Source: Pseudomonas fluorescens (lineage in GTDB: Bacteria; Pseudomonadota; Gammaproteobacteria; Pseudomonadales; Pseudomonadaceae). From it: a DNA stretch of 41,480 nt. The notes below the pieces were generated by a model that was given only the letters and a program-made list of their open reading frames with translations, did not search any database and was not told where the DNA came from. Position numbers and translations under genes: made by a program. Below are positions 17,675 to 25,006 of the stretch, one piece after another. Every line of letters starts with the position of its first letter. Position 1 is the first letter of the stretch. The stretch covers positions 1 through 41,480 of the forward strand of contig NZ_KZ478027.1 of the NCBI RefSeq assembly GCF_002837185.1, given 5' to 3'.

Positions 17675-17703
17675 TTGGTGGCAACTGAAAACAGTGCAGT
17701 TCC
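17675..17703 (-). promoter_or_regulatory. hrp box (HrpL ECF-sigma promoter)
   Basis: Read on the minus strand: GGAACT, 16 bases, CCACCAA. The Pseudomonas HrpL consensus is GGAACC/T, 15-17 bases, CCACNNA, so spacing and both boxes fit. The downstream box ends about 70 bases before the start of the harpin-like gene and points at it. This independently supports the type III assignment. Confidence 0.8.
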
Positions 17704-17777
17704 AAACAGACATAGGGTTTTCTCGCATCAGAATTGGACTACTCATCCCCCCCTGCGAGGGCCGGCGACGTGCAGGA

Positions 17778-18248
17778 TCAAACGGATTGATCTGCGGCCC
17801 GATCGCCACCGCCGTTGCGCTGAACACGCAGCTCTAACAGCGTCTGGCGCATCTCGCGGTGGCGTTCGGTATTGAGCAGAAGCAATCCGCACAGCGGACA
17901 TACGATACCCAGCGAATAGGCCAAGGTATGGGGATGGTACTGAAGGGTCGGTACCACCAGCATCAGACACATCACAAAATAGCCTGCCAGGACAATGCCC
18001 GCCCAATGCCGCCCGCATACCATCATGACATTGGAAAACACTGCAACAGTCGCCAACGCGGCCAGACTCCACCCTGACATCTGCGCGTTGAGCGACGGGT
18101 CGAGCCTGCGCAGACAGGTCGAATCATCCAATACCGTCACCAGGATGCCTGACACAATCGCCATGGCCGTTGTGCCGACAACCACTGCCAGGTAGCGGCG
18201 CAAAACGCTGGCGATTGAATCACGCGCTTTCAGTACGCTGGAAGCCAT
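17778..18248 (-). CDS. Small membrane protein of unknown function
   Basis: A 156-residue protein I do not recognise. Four hydrophobic segments are visible, at about residues 18-40, 60-78, 84-102 and 108-126. They are followed by a charged cytoplasmic tail (TERHREMRQTLLELRVQRNGGGDRAADQ). AAGGG sits almost against the ATG at 18248, so the start is not certain, and a 7-base inverted repeat lies just upstream. It reads in the same direction as the harpin-like gene and is 172 bases upstream of it, but the hrp box lies within this gap, so the two are probably transcribed separately. No function can be assigned. Confidence 0.6.
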   Translation of the reverse strand: MASSVLKARDSIASVLRRYLAVVVGTTAMAIVSGILVTVLDDSTCLRRLDPSLNAQMSGWSLAALATVAVFSNVMMVCGRHWAGIVLAGYFVMCLMLVVPTLQYHPHTLAYSLGIVCPLCGLLLLNTERHREMRQTLLELRVQRNGGGDRAADQSV

Positions 18249-18258
18249 TCCCTTGATC

Positions 18259-18279
18259 CTGAACTCAATGAAAGTTCAG
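18259..18279. promoter_or_regulatory. Inverted repeat CTGAACT-7-AGTTCAG upstream of the membrane protein gene
   Basis: Perfect 7-base arms separated by 7 bases, ending 11 bases before the ATG at 18248. It could be an operator or an mRNA hairpin that affects translation. No regulator is suggested by context. Confidence 0.4.
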
Positions 18280-18365
18280 AGCGTAAAGAATCCCTATCCT
18301 TAAGGAATGTAGGGAAAATTCCATTTCACGGCGGGACACTTCCTGATATGGCTTCCAGCCCGCGC

Positions 18366-19181
18366 CTACTGCGGGGCAATCGGCAGCGCGCGTTTATGCG
18401 CTGTCTGGCCGTACGCCGCCTCGATAATCGCCCTCCCCCGCTCGCTAACCGGCTCGCCCATCAGGTACGCGTCGATCTCTGCGTACGAGCATCCATAGGC
18501 ATCTTCATCGAGTTTCCCCGGTGCCAGTTCTTCAAGATCCGCAGTCGGCGGTTTTTGCACCAGGTTCGCCGGCGCGCCGAGGGCACTGGCAAGCAAGCGC
18601 ACCTGGGATTTGGTCAGGCCGGACAACGGTGCCAGGTCGCAGGCGCCGTCGCCGAATTTAGTGAAGAAACCCATCAGCGCTTCGGCCGCCTGGTCGGTGC
18701 CGACCACCAGGCCATTGTGCAGGTTGGCAACCGCATACTGCGCGACCATGCGCGCGCGGGCCTTGACATTGCCCTTGATGAAATCGCGTTGTGCGGCACT
18801 GGCTTGTGGCGCGGCCAGGCTGGCCATCAGGCCGTCGACACTGGCGGCGATGTCCAATGTGTCGATATGGTCCGGCAGGATAAAATCCAGGGAGGCCTGG
18901 GCATCCTGTTCGTCGCCCTGGGTTTTATAGGGCAGGCGCATGGCGATAAAGCGTGCGGCGTAGCCTTCGTCGCGCAGTTGCTGCACTGCCAGCTGGCACA
19001 GGCGGCCTGCGAGCAAGGAGTCGACACCGCCGCTGATACCCAGCACCAGCGCCTTGCAGCCAGAAGCGCGCAACGAACGCTTGATGAAATCGATGCGCCG
19101 TTGAATTTCCCGAGGCTCGCCACCTGTGACCAGCGAGCGGTCGACGTTCAGCTCACGGGCGATCCGTTCTTGAGTGTGCAT
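18366..19181 (-). CDS. nadE: NH3-dependent NAD+ synthetase
   Basis: A 271-residue cytoplasmic enzyme that makes NAD+ from nicotinate adenine dinucleotide, ATP and ammonia. The PP-loop SGGVDS is at residues 50-55. Other family segments are RLPYKTQGDEQDAQ, VGTDQAAEALMGFFTKFGDGACDLAPLSGLTKSQVR and the C-terminal KRALPIAP. Length matches the short, ammonia-using E. coli form (275) and there is no glutaminase domain. The ATG at 19181 lies six bases after GGAGG and overlaps the pncB stop, so translation is coupled. It is the last gene of the pncA-pncB-nadE salvage operon, presumably under NrtR. Confidence 0.95.
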   Translation of the reverse strand: MHTQERIARELNVDRSLVTGGEPREIQRRIDFIKRSLRASGCKALVLGISGGVDSLLAGRLCQLAVQQLRDEGYAARFIAMRLPYKTQGDEQDAQASLDFILPDHIDTLDIAASVDGLMASLAAPQASAAQRDFIKGNVKARARMVAQYAVANLHNGLVVGTDQAAEALMGFFTKFGDGACDLAPLSGLTKSQVRLLASALGAPANLVQKPPTADLEELAPGKLDEDAYGCSYAEIDAYLMGEPVSERGRAIIEAAYGQTAHKRALPIAPQ

Positions 19182-19182
19182 G

Positions 19183-20400
19183 TCATACCTCCACGCTACC
19201 AACGTTGAATACCTGTGCCGCGTATTGCAAAAACGACGGGTCTTCGCAGACGTTCTTGACCGGGTCATCGGAAAATTTCACGACCGGCTCACCGTGTACC
19301 CGCACCAGCTTCATTACGATGCTCAGTGGCTCCACGCCGTCCACATCACAGGCAAGGCTGGTGCCCATGCCAAAGCCGAACCGGGCCTTGCCGCGGATAT
19401 GCCGCAGGATCGGCAGGCATTTTTCGAAATTCAGACCATCGGAGAACATAAGGTCTTTGGTCATGGGGTCGATACCGAGTTCCTTATATCTGGCCAGGAC
19501 CTTGTCGGCCCACACGATGGGGTCGCCGGAGTCCTGGCGCAGACCGTCGTAGAGCTTGGCGAAGTACAGGTCGAAATCCTTGAGGAAGAAATCGGTGCTG
19601 ATGCAATCGGTCAGGGCCATACCAAGCCGGCCACGGTACTCACGCACCCAGTTTTCCAGTGCGGCGTTCTGGCTTTCGCGCAAACGCCCCAGTTGCTGGT
19701 GCACCATCAGCCATTGATGGGCCATGGTGCCGATCAGCGGCAAGTCGAATTCATAGGCCAGGTGTGCGTTGCTGGTACCGAGGAACTGGCCGGGGAAGTC
19801 GCGGCGCATGATGTCCACCACTTCGCGCTGGGCCTTGAATGACAGGCGCCGGCGCGTGGAAAAGTCGGAGACGCGCAGGTCGGCGAGCTCATCACGGCTG
19901 AGGTTTTTCTCCAGCCAGTCGAACTTCTGGTAGAGCTTGCGGGTGACGTCTTCGAGGGTGACGTCGGGGTACTTGTCGCGGTTGCGCAGCTCGCTGACCA
20001 GCGCCAGTACCGGTTGCTCGAACATGATGCAGTGCAGCATCGGGCCGATCACCCGGATGTTCAATTGCCCGTCCACTTCACTGACGTGGATATAACGCAG
20101 GTTGAAGCGAAACAGCCCGAGGAAGCGCTCGTAATCCGGCGTGAGGTATTCGCGAAAGCGCGGGTTGAACAGGAAGCGCAGCTCGCCTTCACGCATCTGC
20201 AGGCCGGCAAGCTTTTCCAGCTCGGCGCGCAACGACGGGATCAGATGGCCGAGTTTTTCCCTGGAGCGGACGATGAAGTTGTATTCCACGTCCACATTGG
20301 GGTGCTGGTGCAGCACCGCCTGCATCATGGTGAAGGTGTAGTAATCGGTGTCGAGCAAGCCCTGGATCACCGGGGACTCGTTGTCATAGGCGCTTTCCAT
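19183..20400 (-). CDS. pncB: Nicotinate phosphoribosyltransferase
   Basis: A 405-residue enzyme converting nicotinate and PRPP to nicotinate mononucleotide, with ATP hydrolysis. Family segments are visible throughout: LLDTDYYTFTMMQAVLHQHP near the N-terminus, DFSTRRRLSF at mid-protein, GTSNAHLAYEFDLPLIGTMAHQWLM containing the conserved His region, and LRQDSGDPIVWADK in the C-terminal half. Length equals the bacterial PncB norm (about 400). GGAG precedes the ATG by seven bases; it begins 11 bases after pncA and its stop is embedded in the nadE start region. It acts between nicotinamidase and the adenylation step in NAD salvage. Confidence 0.96.
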   Translation of the reverse strand: MESAYDNESPVIQGLLDTDYYTFTMMQAVLHQHPNVDVEYNFIVRSREKLGHLIPSLRAELEKLAGLQMREGELRFLFNPRFREYLTPDYERFLGLFRFNLRYIHVSEVDGQLNIRVIGPMLHCIMFEQPVLALVSELRNRDKYPDVTLEDVTRKLYQKFDWLEKNLSRDELADLRVSDFSTRRRLSFKAQREVVDIMRRDFPGQFLGTSNAHLAYEFDLPLIGTMAHQWLMVHQQLGRLRESQNAALENWVREYRGRLGMALTDCISTDFFLKDFDLYFAKLYDGLRQDSGDPIVWADKVLARYKELGIDPMTKDLMFSDGLNFEKCLPILRHIRGKARFGFGMGTSLACDVDGVEPLSIVMKLVRVHGEPVVKFSDDPVKNVCEDPSFLQYAAQVFNVGSVEV

Positions 20401-20411
20401 GGTGGATCTCC

Positions 20412-21059
20412 TTAACGCGTGGCCATCGCGGCCAGTTCTTCGCGGGTGCGGCTGATGGCAGCACCGGCCTTGAGCAACTCATTGACGGCCTGTGCACCGC
20501 CCTCCTCAGTGATGCCTCGACACGCCGGCAGGTGCAGCACCACCTGCAGCCCGGCCTTGAGCAGTTGCAAGGCGGTGGTCTTGACGCAATAGTCCAGGGC
20601 CAGACCACCGACAAGCACGCGGACGATACCCTGGGCCTTGAGGTATTCAATGACGCCGGTCGACAGTTTGTCGTGCAGATCGTGGTAGCAGGCGCCGTAG
20701 GGGTGCAGGTCGGGCTCGACGCCCTTCCAGACGAAGTAGTCGTAGTCATAGGGGCTGGGCAGTTCAGCCAGCAAGGTGAAGCCCTCGGTTCCCGGCACGC
20801 AGTGGCTGACCCAGGTGACATCGGCGTGAGCCAGGCCGGTGGGTTGCAGCATCTGGCTGTGCTGCGCGACCACCCAGGGCGCCTGCGGCGTGTGGGCGTC
20901 CTTGCTGCCGATGCGTCGCCCGGCGAGGCTGGCCATGTAGTTGAGTTCGGTGCCGATCAGATGGCCGCCGGCGACGGGCAATTCGTCGGGGCACAACGGC
21001 GTGAAACTCTTCTGGGCATCCACATCGAATGAAGCAATGGCGGTTTTCGCGAGGGTCAT
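20412..21059 (-). CDS. pncA: Nicotinamidase
   Basis: A 215-residue isochorismatase-fold enzyme that hydrolyses nicotinamide to nicotinate and ammonia, the entry to NAD salvage. The catalytic triad is visible as Asp14 (VDAQKSF), Lys112 (VWKG) and Cys158 (LDYCVKTTA). Metal-site residues are Asp54 and His56 (SKDAH) and His86 (SHCVPGTEG). The ATG at 21059 follows GGAG by seven bases; a longer frame from 21086 would run through the operator-like palindrome and is unlikely. First gene of the pncA-pncB-nadE operon, divergent from nrtR. Confidence 0.94.
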   Translation of the reverse strand: MTLAKTAIASFDVDAQKSFTPLCPDELPVAGGHLIGTELNYMASLAGRRIGSKDAHTPQAPWVVAQHSQMLQPTGLAHADVTWVSHCVPGTEGFTLLAELPSPYDYDYFVWKGVEPDLHPYGACYHDLHDKLSTGVIEYLKAQGIVRVLVGGLALDYCVKTTALQLLKAGLQVVLHLPACRGITEEGGAQAVNELLKAGAAISRTREELAAMATR

Positions 21060-21085
21060 GGTGATTCTCCGGTGGCCTGGAAACA

Positions 21086-21106
21086 AAAGTACACGTCATG
21101 TACTTT
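21086..21106. promoter_or_regulatory. Probable NrtR operator palindrome
   Basis: AAAGTACA, five bases (CGTCA), TGTACTTT is a perfect 8-base inverted repeat 27 bases upstream of pncA, in the gap shared with nrtR. A second partial copy, AGTACATGAC, lies at 21143-21152. Position between an NrtR-type regulator and NAD salvage genes makes it the likely repressor site. Confidence 0.7.
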
Positions 21107-21204
21107 CATGGCAACAGGTATTTTCATGACTGCCTCAGTTCGAGTACATGACATATCTGTCCGAAGCGTTAGACTAGGTGCCTACGTTGTAAGAAGGACG
21201 TCAC

Positions 21205-21897
21205 ATGCCATTGAGCCCCTACCTGCACACCGTCGACTTGTGCGTCGTGTGTTACTCCCGTGCCTGCGGGGAATTGAAGCTGTTGCTCAACAAGCGCGAT
21301 GCCGAGCCCTTTGCCGGACACTGGGCATTGCCGGGTGTGGTGGTCAATGGCGATGTGCAGGACCTGAGCCTGCAGGATGCGGTGGAGCGGCTTCGCTCCA
21401 GTGACAAGGTCGGCCTCGATCTGGTCTGGAACGAACAGGTGGGCACCGTGGGCGATGCATTTCGCGACCCGCGCTGCTGGTCATCGTCCACTTACTACCT
21501 GGGGATCGTGGCCGAAGAAGTCGCGCTGGGCGGCCATCAGGCCTGGTATTCGTTGAATGCGGTAGCCGATGGCAGTATCAAGTTACCGTTTGATCACAAC
21601 AGCCTTGTGGCGGCCGTGCAGGAGCGATTGTTTTCCAAATCGCTGTACAGCAGCCTGCCGTTGATGTTCCTGGGGCGTGAGTTCAGCGCACCGGAGGCGA
21701 CTACGATTTTTTCTTTGGTGCTCGCCCGGCCGGTGCTCAAGACCAGTATCCGCCAGCGCTTGCTGAAACTGACCGAGGCCGGGTATCTGCGTGAAACCGG
21801 GCGCAAAAAGCAGGGTGAAGGCGGCCGGCCCCAGGCGACGGTGGACATGTTGAAGCCAGGAGAGATCTACTTCTTTGATCGCAGCTTTGCCGAATGA
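21205..21897 (+). CDS. nrtR: NrtR, Nudix-related transcriptional repressor of NAD metabolism
   Basis: A 230-residue protein with an N-terminal Nudix-like domain (~5-145) and a C-terminal winged-helix domain (~150-225, with ARPVLKTSIRQRLLKLTEAGYL and the RPQATVD wing). The Nudix box is degenerate: after GVVVNGD the usual catalytic REXXEEXG is replaced by ERLRSSDKVG. This fits NrtR proteins, in which the domain senses ADP-ribose-type ligands and does not hydrolyse them. It is divergent from pncA-pncB-nadE, the same arrangement as the P. aeruginosa nrtR region. The ATG at 21205 follows AAGGACGTCAC. Confidence 0.92.
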   Translation: MPLSPYLHTVDLCVVCYSRACGELKLLLNKRDAEPFAGHWALPGVVVNGDVQDLSLQDAVERLRSSDKVGLDLVWNEQVGTVGDAFRDPRCWSSSTYYLGIVAEEVALGGHQAWYSLNAVADGSIKLPFDHNSLVAAVQERLFSKSLYSSLPLMFLGREFSAPEATTIFSLVLARPVLKTSIRQRLLKLTEAGYLRETGRKKQGEGGRPQATVDMLKPGEIYFFDRSFAE

Positions 21898-21915
21898 CCT
21901 GAACAACGCATATCT

Positions 21916-21945
21916 ACGGTGGGGCTGCTTGTCCGCTCCCACCGT
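21916..21945. terminator. Bidirectional terminator-like hairpin between nrtR and the SDR gene
   Basis: ACGGTGGG and CCCACCGT form a perfect 8-base stem around a 14-base loop, in the 66-base gap between two converging genes. There is no clear T-tract, so termination strength is uncertain. Confidence 0.45.
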
Positions 21946-21963
21946 GTTGATGGGTGCACGCCG

Positions 21964-22737
21964 CTAGTTCATCCAATTGCCGCCATCGACGTTGTAGGTC
22001 TGTGCGACGACATAGTCAGCTTCTTTCGACGCCAAAAAGATCGCCATGCCGGTCAGGTCTTCCGCCGTGCCCATGCGCCCGTAAGGCACCTCGTCCCCTA
22101 CCCGTTTCTTCTTCTCGCCCGGCGCCAGGCCTTCATGCCTGGCGAACAGTGCATCCACCCCATCCCAGTGCTCACCGTCCACCACGCCCGGGGCGATGGC
22201 ATTGACATTGATGCCCTGCCTGATCAGGTTCAACCCCGCCGATTGCGTCAGGCTGATCACCGCCGCCTTGGTCGCGCAATACACCGCCACCAGCGCCTCG
22301 CCGCGTCGTCCGGCCTGGCTGGCCATGTTGATGATCTTGCCGCCGTGGCCCTGGCGGATCATCTGCCGCGCGGCGGCCTGCAAGGTAAACAGCGTACCGG
22401 CGACGTTGATCGAAAACAGCCGTTCATAGCTGTCGCGAGTGATGTCGACGATGGGTGCCAGGTCGAAGAGTGCTGCGTTATTGATCAGAATATCCAGCTT
22501 GCCGGCACGGGCGACCACGGCGCCGATCGCCGCCTCGATGGAGGCCTGGTCGGTGACGTCCATTGCCACCGCGTAAGCCTGGGGGCCCAGTTCGCCAGCC
22601 GTCTGCTCGGCGCGCTGCAGGTTGATATCGGCAATGGCGACGGTCGCGCCTTCCCGGATATAGGCCTGGGCAAACGCGCGACCAATGCCGCGCGCCGATC
22701 CAGTGATCAGTGCGCTTTTACCTTCAAGTCGTTTCAT
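21964..22737 (-). CDS. Short-chain dehydrogenase, sorbitol/polyol dehydrogenase-like
   Basis: A 257-residue NAD(P)-dependent oxidoreductase of the classical SDR type. Seen: cofactor motif TGSARGIG (12-19), the adenine-side Asp60-Val61 (DVTD), NNAA (86-89) and the Ser140-Tyr153-Lys157 catalytic set (YCATK). Asp37 after the second strand (IADIN) favours NAD. From memory the sequence resembles sorbitol (L-iditol) dehydrogenases of the SmoS/PolS group, so a polyol substrate is inferred. The ATG at 22737 has AGAGGA upstream and is preferred over the in-frame start at 22758. It is divergent from an AraC-family regulator, a likely controller. Confidence 0.85.
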   Translation of the reverse strand: MKRLEGKSALITGSARGIGRAFAQAYIREGATVAIADINLQRAEQTAGELGPQAYAVAMDVTDQASIEAAIGAVVARAGKLDILINNAALFDLAPIVDITRDSYERLFSINVAGTLFTLQAAARQMIRQGHGGKIINMASQAGRRGEALVAVYCATKAAVISLTQSAGLNLIRQGINVNAIAPGVVDGEHWDGVDALFARHEGLAPGEKKKRVGDEVPYGRMGTAEDLTGMAIFLASKEADYVVAQTYNVDGGNWMN

Positions 22738-22951
22738 GGCGATGTCCTCTGCAATCATGTCGGATTCCTGCCGGGACGATTACAGCAGTTGGAGCCGACC
22801 TCTCACAAACGCACCGCACACGCCCGACCGGTACTTTTTTAACCGACCTCAAGCGTGCAAAAAAGTATCAGTGCCAGATAGCACCGTGGGTAGCGCCGAG
22901 CCTGCCAAGGCGCGTATTTTGGCGGTTATCCAACATACAAGAGGCAGCCAC

Positions 22952-23869
22952 ATGCCCCTCCGCGCTCCCCTGTTCGAGCAACGCCGCGCCGAACGTGAAG
23001 TGATCCTGCCAGAGCCGCAGCACTGCTTTCGCTGGTTCGAGCATGACTATCCGATGGAGTTGGCGCGCTGGAATCACCACCCCGAATTCGAAATCCACCT
23101 GATCCGCCACGGCAGCGGCAAGCTGGTGGCCGGCGACTATATTGGTGCATTCGGTGCCGGGCATGTCGCGTTGATCGGTCCCGACCTGCCCCACGACTGG
23201 ATTGGCGACCTGGCACCCGGCGAGTGCCAGCGCGGTCGTGACGTGGTGCTGCAATTTGACGGCGCCGCCCTTCTTGCCCTGCGCGAGGCCCTGCCGGAAC
23301 TCGGCGACCTGCAGCCGCTGTTTGAACAGGCGCGACGCGGCCTTGAGTTCAAGCACGAAACAGCGGCGCAGGCGGCCCGGCTGATGGAAGCCATCGGCAA
23401 CGCCCAGGGCCTGCACCGCCTGGTGCTGTTCCTGCAACTGCTCGACACCCTCAAGAACGCCCCGCCCCGACAGATCAAGGTCCTGGCCAGCCCGCGCTAC
23501 GCCCCGACCCTGGACCCGCGCAGCGCCGACCGCATCAATCAGGCCTTCGACTACCTCATGCGTGAACTGAGCGGCGATGTGCGCCTGTCGGACATCGCCC
23601 GGCAACTGGAAATGAGCGAACCGGGCTTCTCGCGCTTTTTCAAACGCAATACCGGCCATGGTTTTATCGAGCTGATGCGCAAATTTCGCGTACAGCGCGC
23701 CTGCCGGTTATTGCTGCAAAGCGACAGGTCGGTGGCGGACATCTGTTTTGAAGTGGGCTACGCCAACCTGTCCAATTTCAACCGGCATTTTCGGATCGAG
23801 ATGAACCAGACGCCGAGTGAATATCGGCGCGACACCGGCGCCACTTGGTCAGCCACCTCAAATAAATGA
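22952..23869 (+). CDS. AraC-family transcriptional regulator
   Basis: A 305-residue regulator. The N-terminal half (~20-180) is a cupin-like sensor (WNHHPEFEIHLIRHGSGKLVAGDYIG, VALIGPDLPHDW). The C-terminal ~200-297 carries the two helix-turn-helix motifs of AraC proteins (VRLSDIARQLEMSEPGFSRFFKRNTG, and SVADICFEVGYANLSNFNRHFR), ending in the typical NQTPSEYR. The ATG at 22952 follows AGAGG by seven bases; the much longer frame from 22685 antisense to the SDR gene is not credible. The architecture resembles MtlR, the P. fluorescens mannitol regulator, but the mtl operon is absent. It probably controls the divergent polyol-type dehydrogenase. Confidence 0.88.
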   Translation: MPLRAPLFEQRRAEREVILPEPQHCFRWFEHDYPMELARWNHHPEFEIHLIRHGSGKLVAGDYIGAFGAGHVALIGPDLPHDWIGDLAPGECQRGRDVVLQFDGAALLALREALPELGDLQPLFEQARRGLEFKHETAAQAARLMEAIGNAQGLHRLVLFLQLLDTLKNAPPRQIKVLASPRYAPTLDPRSADRINQAFDYLMRELSGDVRLSDIARQLEMSEPGFSRFFKRNTGHGFIELMRKFRVQRACRLLLQSDRSVADICFEVGYANLSNFNRHFRIEMNQTPSEYRRDTGATWSATSNK

Positions 23870-23956
23870 CACCCAGGCATTTTCTGATCATAAGGACGGT
23901 TATTTCGGCCTTTTTCCAGCCGATTCAGGCGATTGACTAAAGTTGGTACAGCCTGT

Positions 23957-23968
23957 GCAAACGTTTGC
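23957..23968. promoter_or_regulatory. LacI/PurR-type operator palindrome upstream of the nucleoside uptake operon
   Basis: GCAAACGTTTGC is a perfect 12-base palindrome with the central CG and AAACGTTT core typical of PurR and other LacI-family operators. It sits 74 bases upstream of the Tsx-like gene, just after TTGACT (23933-23938), a possible -35. No LacI-family gene is in the window. Confidence 0.6.
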
Positions 23969-24041
23969 GGAACGAACTTGGCCACCAGGTTCACCTCGCC
24001 CGAGCAATCGGGTTCAAACCGCGTACGAATAGGGATTTTCA

Positions 24042-24992
24042 ATGCACCCCACCTCAACGCCTAGCGCTTGCTTCGGTGTTTCCTTGCTACTGGCCGCCGT
24101 TACGGGACTACTCAGTGCACCCATTTTGGCGCACGACCAACCTTCGGATGACTCGGCACAGGGCGAAACCCTCAGCCCCGAGGCCAGCCCGCCGGCGAAA
24201 AAAGGCGCTTACCTGTCCGAATGGTTCAACCAGGACCTGACGCTGATCGGCAGCAAGGACATCAGCTTCGGCCCCAAGCCCCAGGACGACGTCTACCTGG
24301 AATACGAGTATTTCGGCCGCAAGGGGCCGTTCGAGCTGTACGGCTACATCGACGTGCCAAAGATCCTCGGCATCGGTAACAGTAACGACAAAGGCGCGTG
24401 GGACCATGGCTCGCCCGTGTTCATGGAACACGAGCCACGTATCTCCATCGACTACCTGGCCGGTCGCAGCCTGGCGATCGGGCCGTTCAAGGAATGGTAT
24501 GTGGCGTTCGACTGGATCTACGACCACGGCAGCAACAAAGAGAATCGCGCCAACACCCTGTACAGCGGCCTTGGCACCGACATCGACACCCACTCGCGGG
24601 TCAACCTGTCGGCTAACTTCTACGGGCGCTACCAGTGGGAAAACTACGGCGCCAGTAACGAGTATTCCTGGGACGGCTATCGCGCGCAGATGAAATACAT
24701 CGTGCCCATCGGCAAGTTCGATAACGGTGCCTCGCTGACCTACATCGGCTTCACCAACTATGATTTCGGCTCGGACCTGCACAAGGACAACCCGGCGCGC
24801 ACCGCCAATTCCCTGGTGGCAACCAACGTATTGCTCTACTCATTCACCCACCTGCGCTTCACCCTGGTCGGCCGTTACTTTCACAACGGCGGCAACTGGG
24901 AGGACGGCAGCGAGTTGAATTTCGGCGAAGGCAACTTTCGCGCCCGTTCCGACGGCTGGGGTTACTACGCCGGCGTGGGCTACCAATTCTGA
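24042..24992 (+). CDS. Tsx-family nucleoside channel, outer membrane
   Basis: A 316-residue outer-membrane beta-barrel. A signal peptide covers ~1-30 (hydrophobic core SLLLAAVTGLLSAPILA). The mature part has the Tsx features: WFNQDLTLIGSKD near the N-terminus, alternating aromatic strands (YLEYEYFGRKGPFELYGYIDVP), EPRISIDYL, and a terminal Phe in YAGVGYQF for barrel assembly. Tsx proteins let nucleosides cross the outer membrane. AGGG precedes the ATG by seven bases. It is followed 14 bases later by a nucleoside permease-family gene, which supports a nucleoside-uptake role, and a PurR-like palindrome lies upstream. Confidence 0.9.
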   Translation: MHPTSTPSACFGVSLLLAAVTGLLSAPILAHDQPSDDSAQGETLSPEASPPAKKGAYLSEWFNQDLTLIGSKDISFGPKPQDDVYLEYEYFGRKGPFELYGYIDVPKILGIGNSNDKGAWDHGSPVFMEHEPRISIDYLAGRSLAIGPFKEWYVAFDWIYDHGSNKENRANTLYSGLGTDIDTHSRVNLSANFYGRYQWENYGASNEYSWDGYRAQMKYIVPIGKFDNGASLTYIGFTNYDFGSDLHKDNPARTANSLVATNVLLYSFTHLRFTLVGRYFHNGGNWEDGSELNFGEGNFRARSDGWGYYAGVGYQF

Positions 24993-25006
24993 TCAAGGAG
25001 CTGCAG

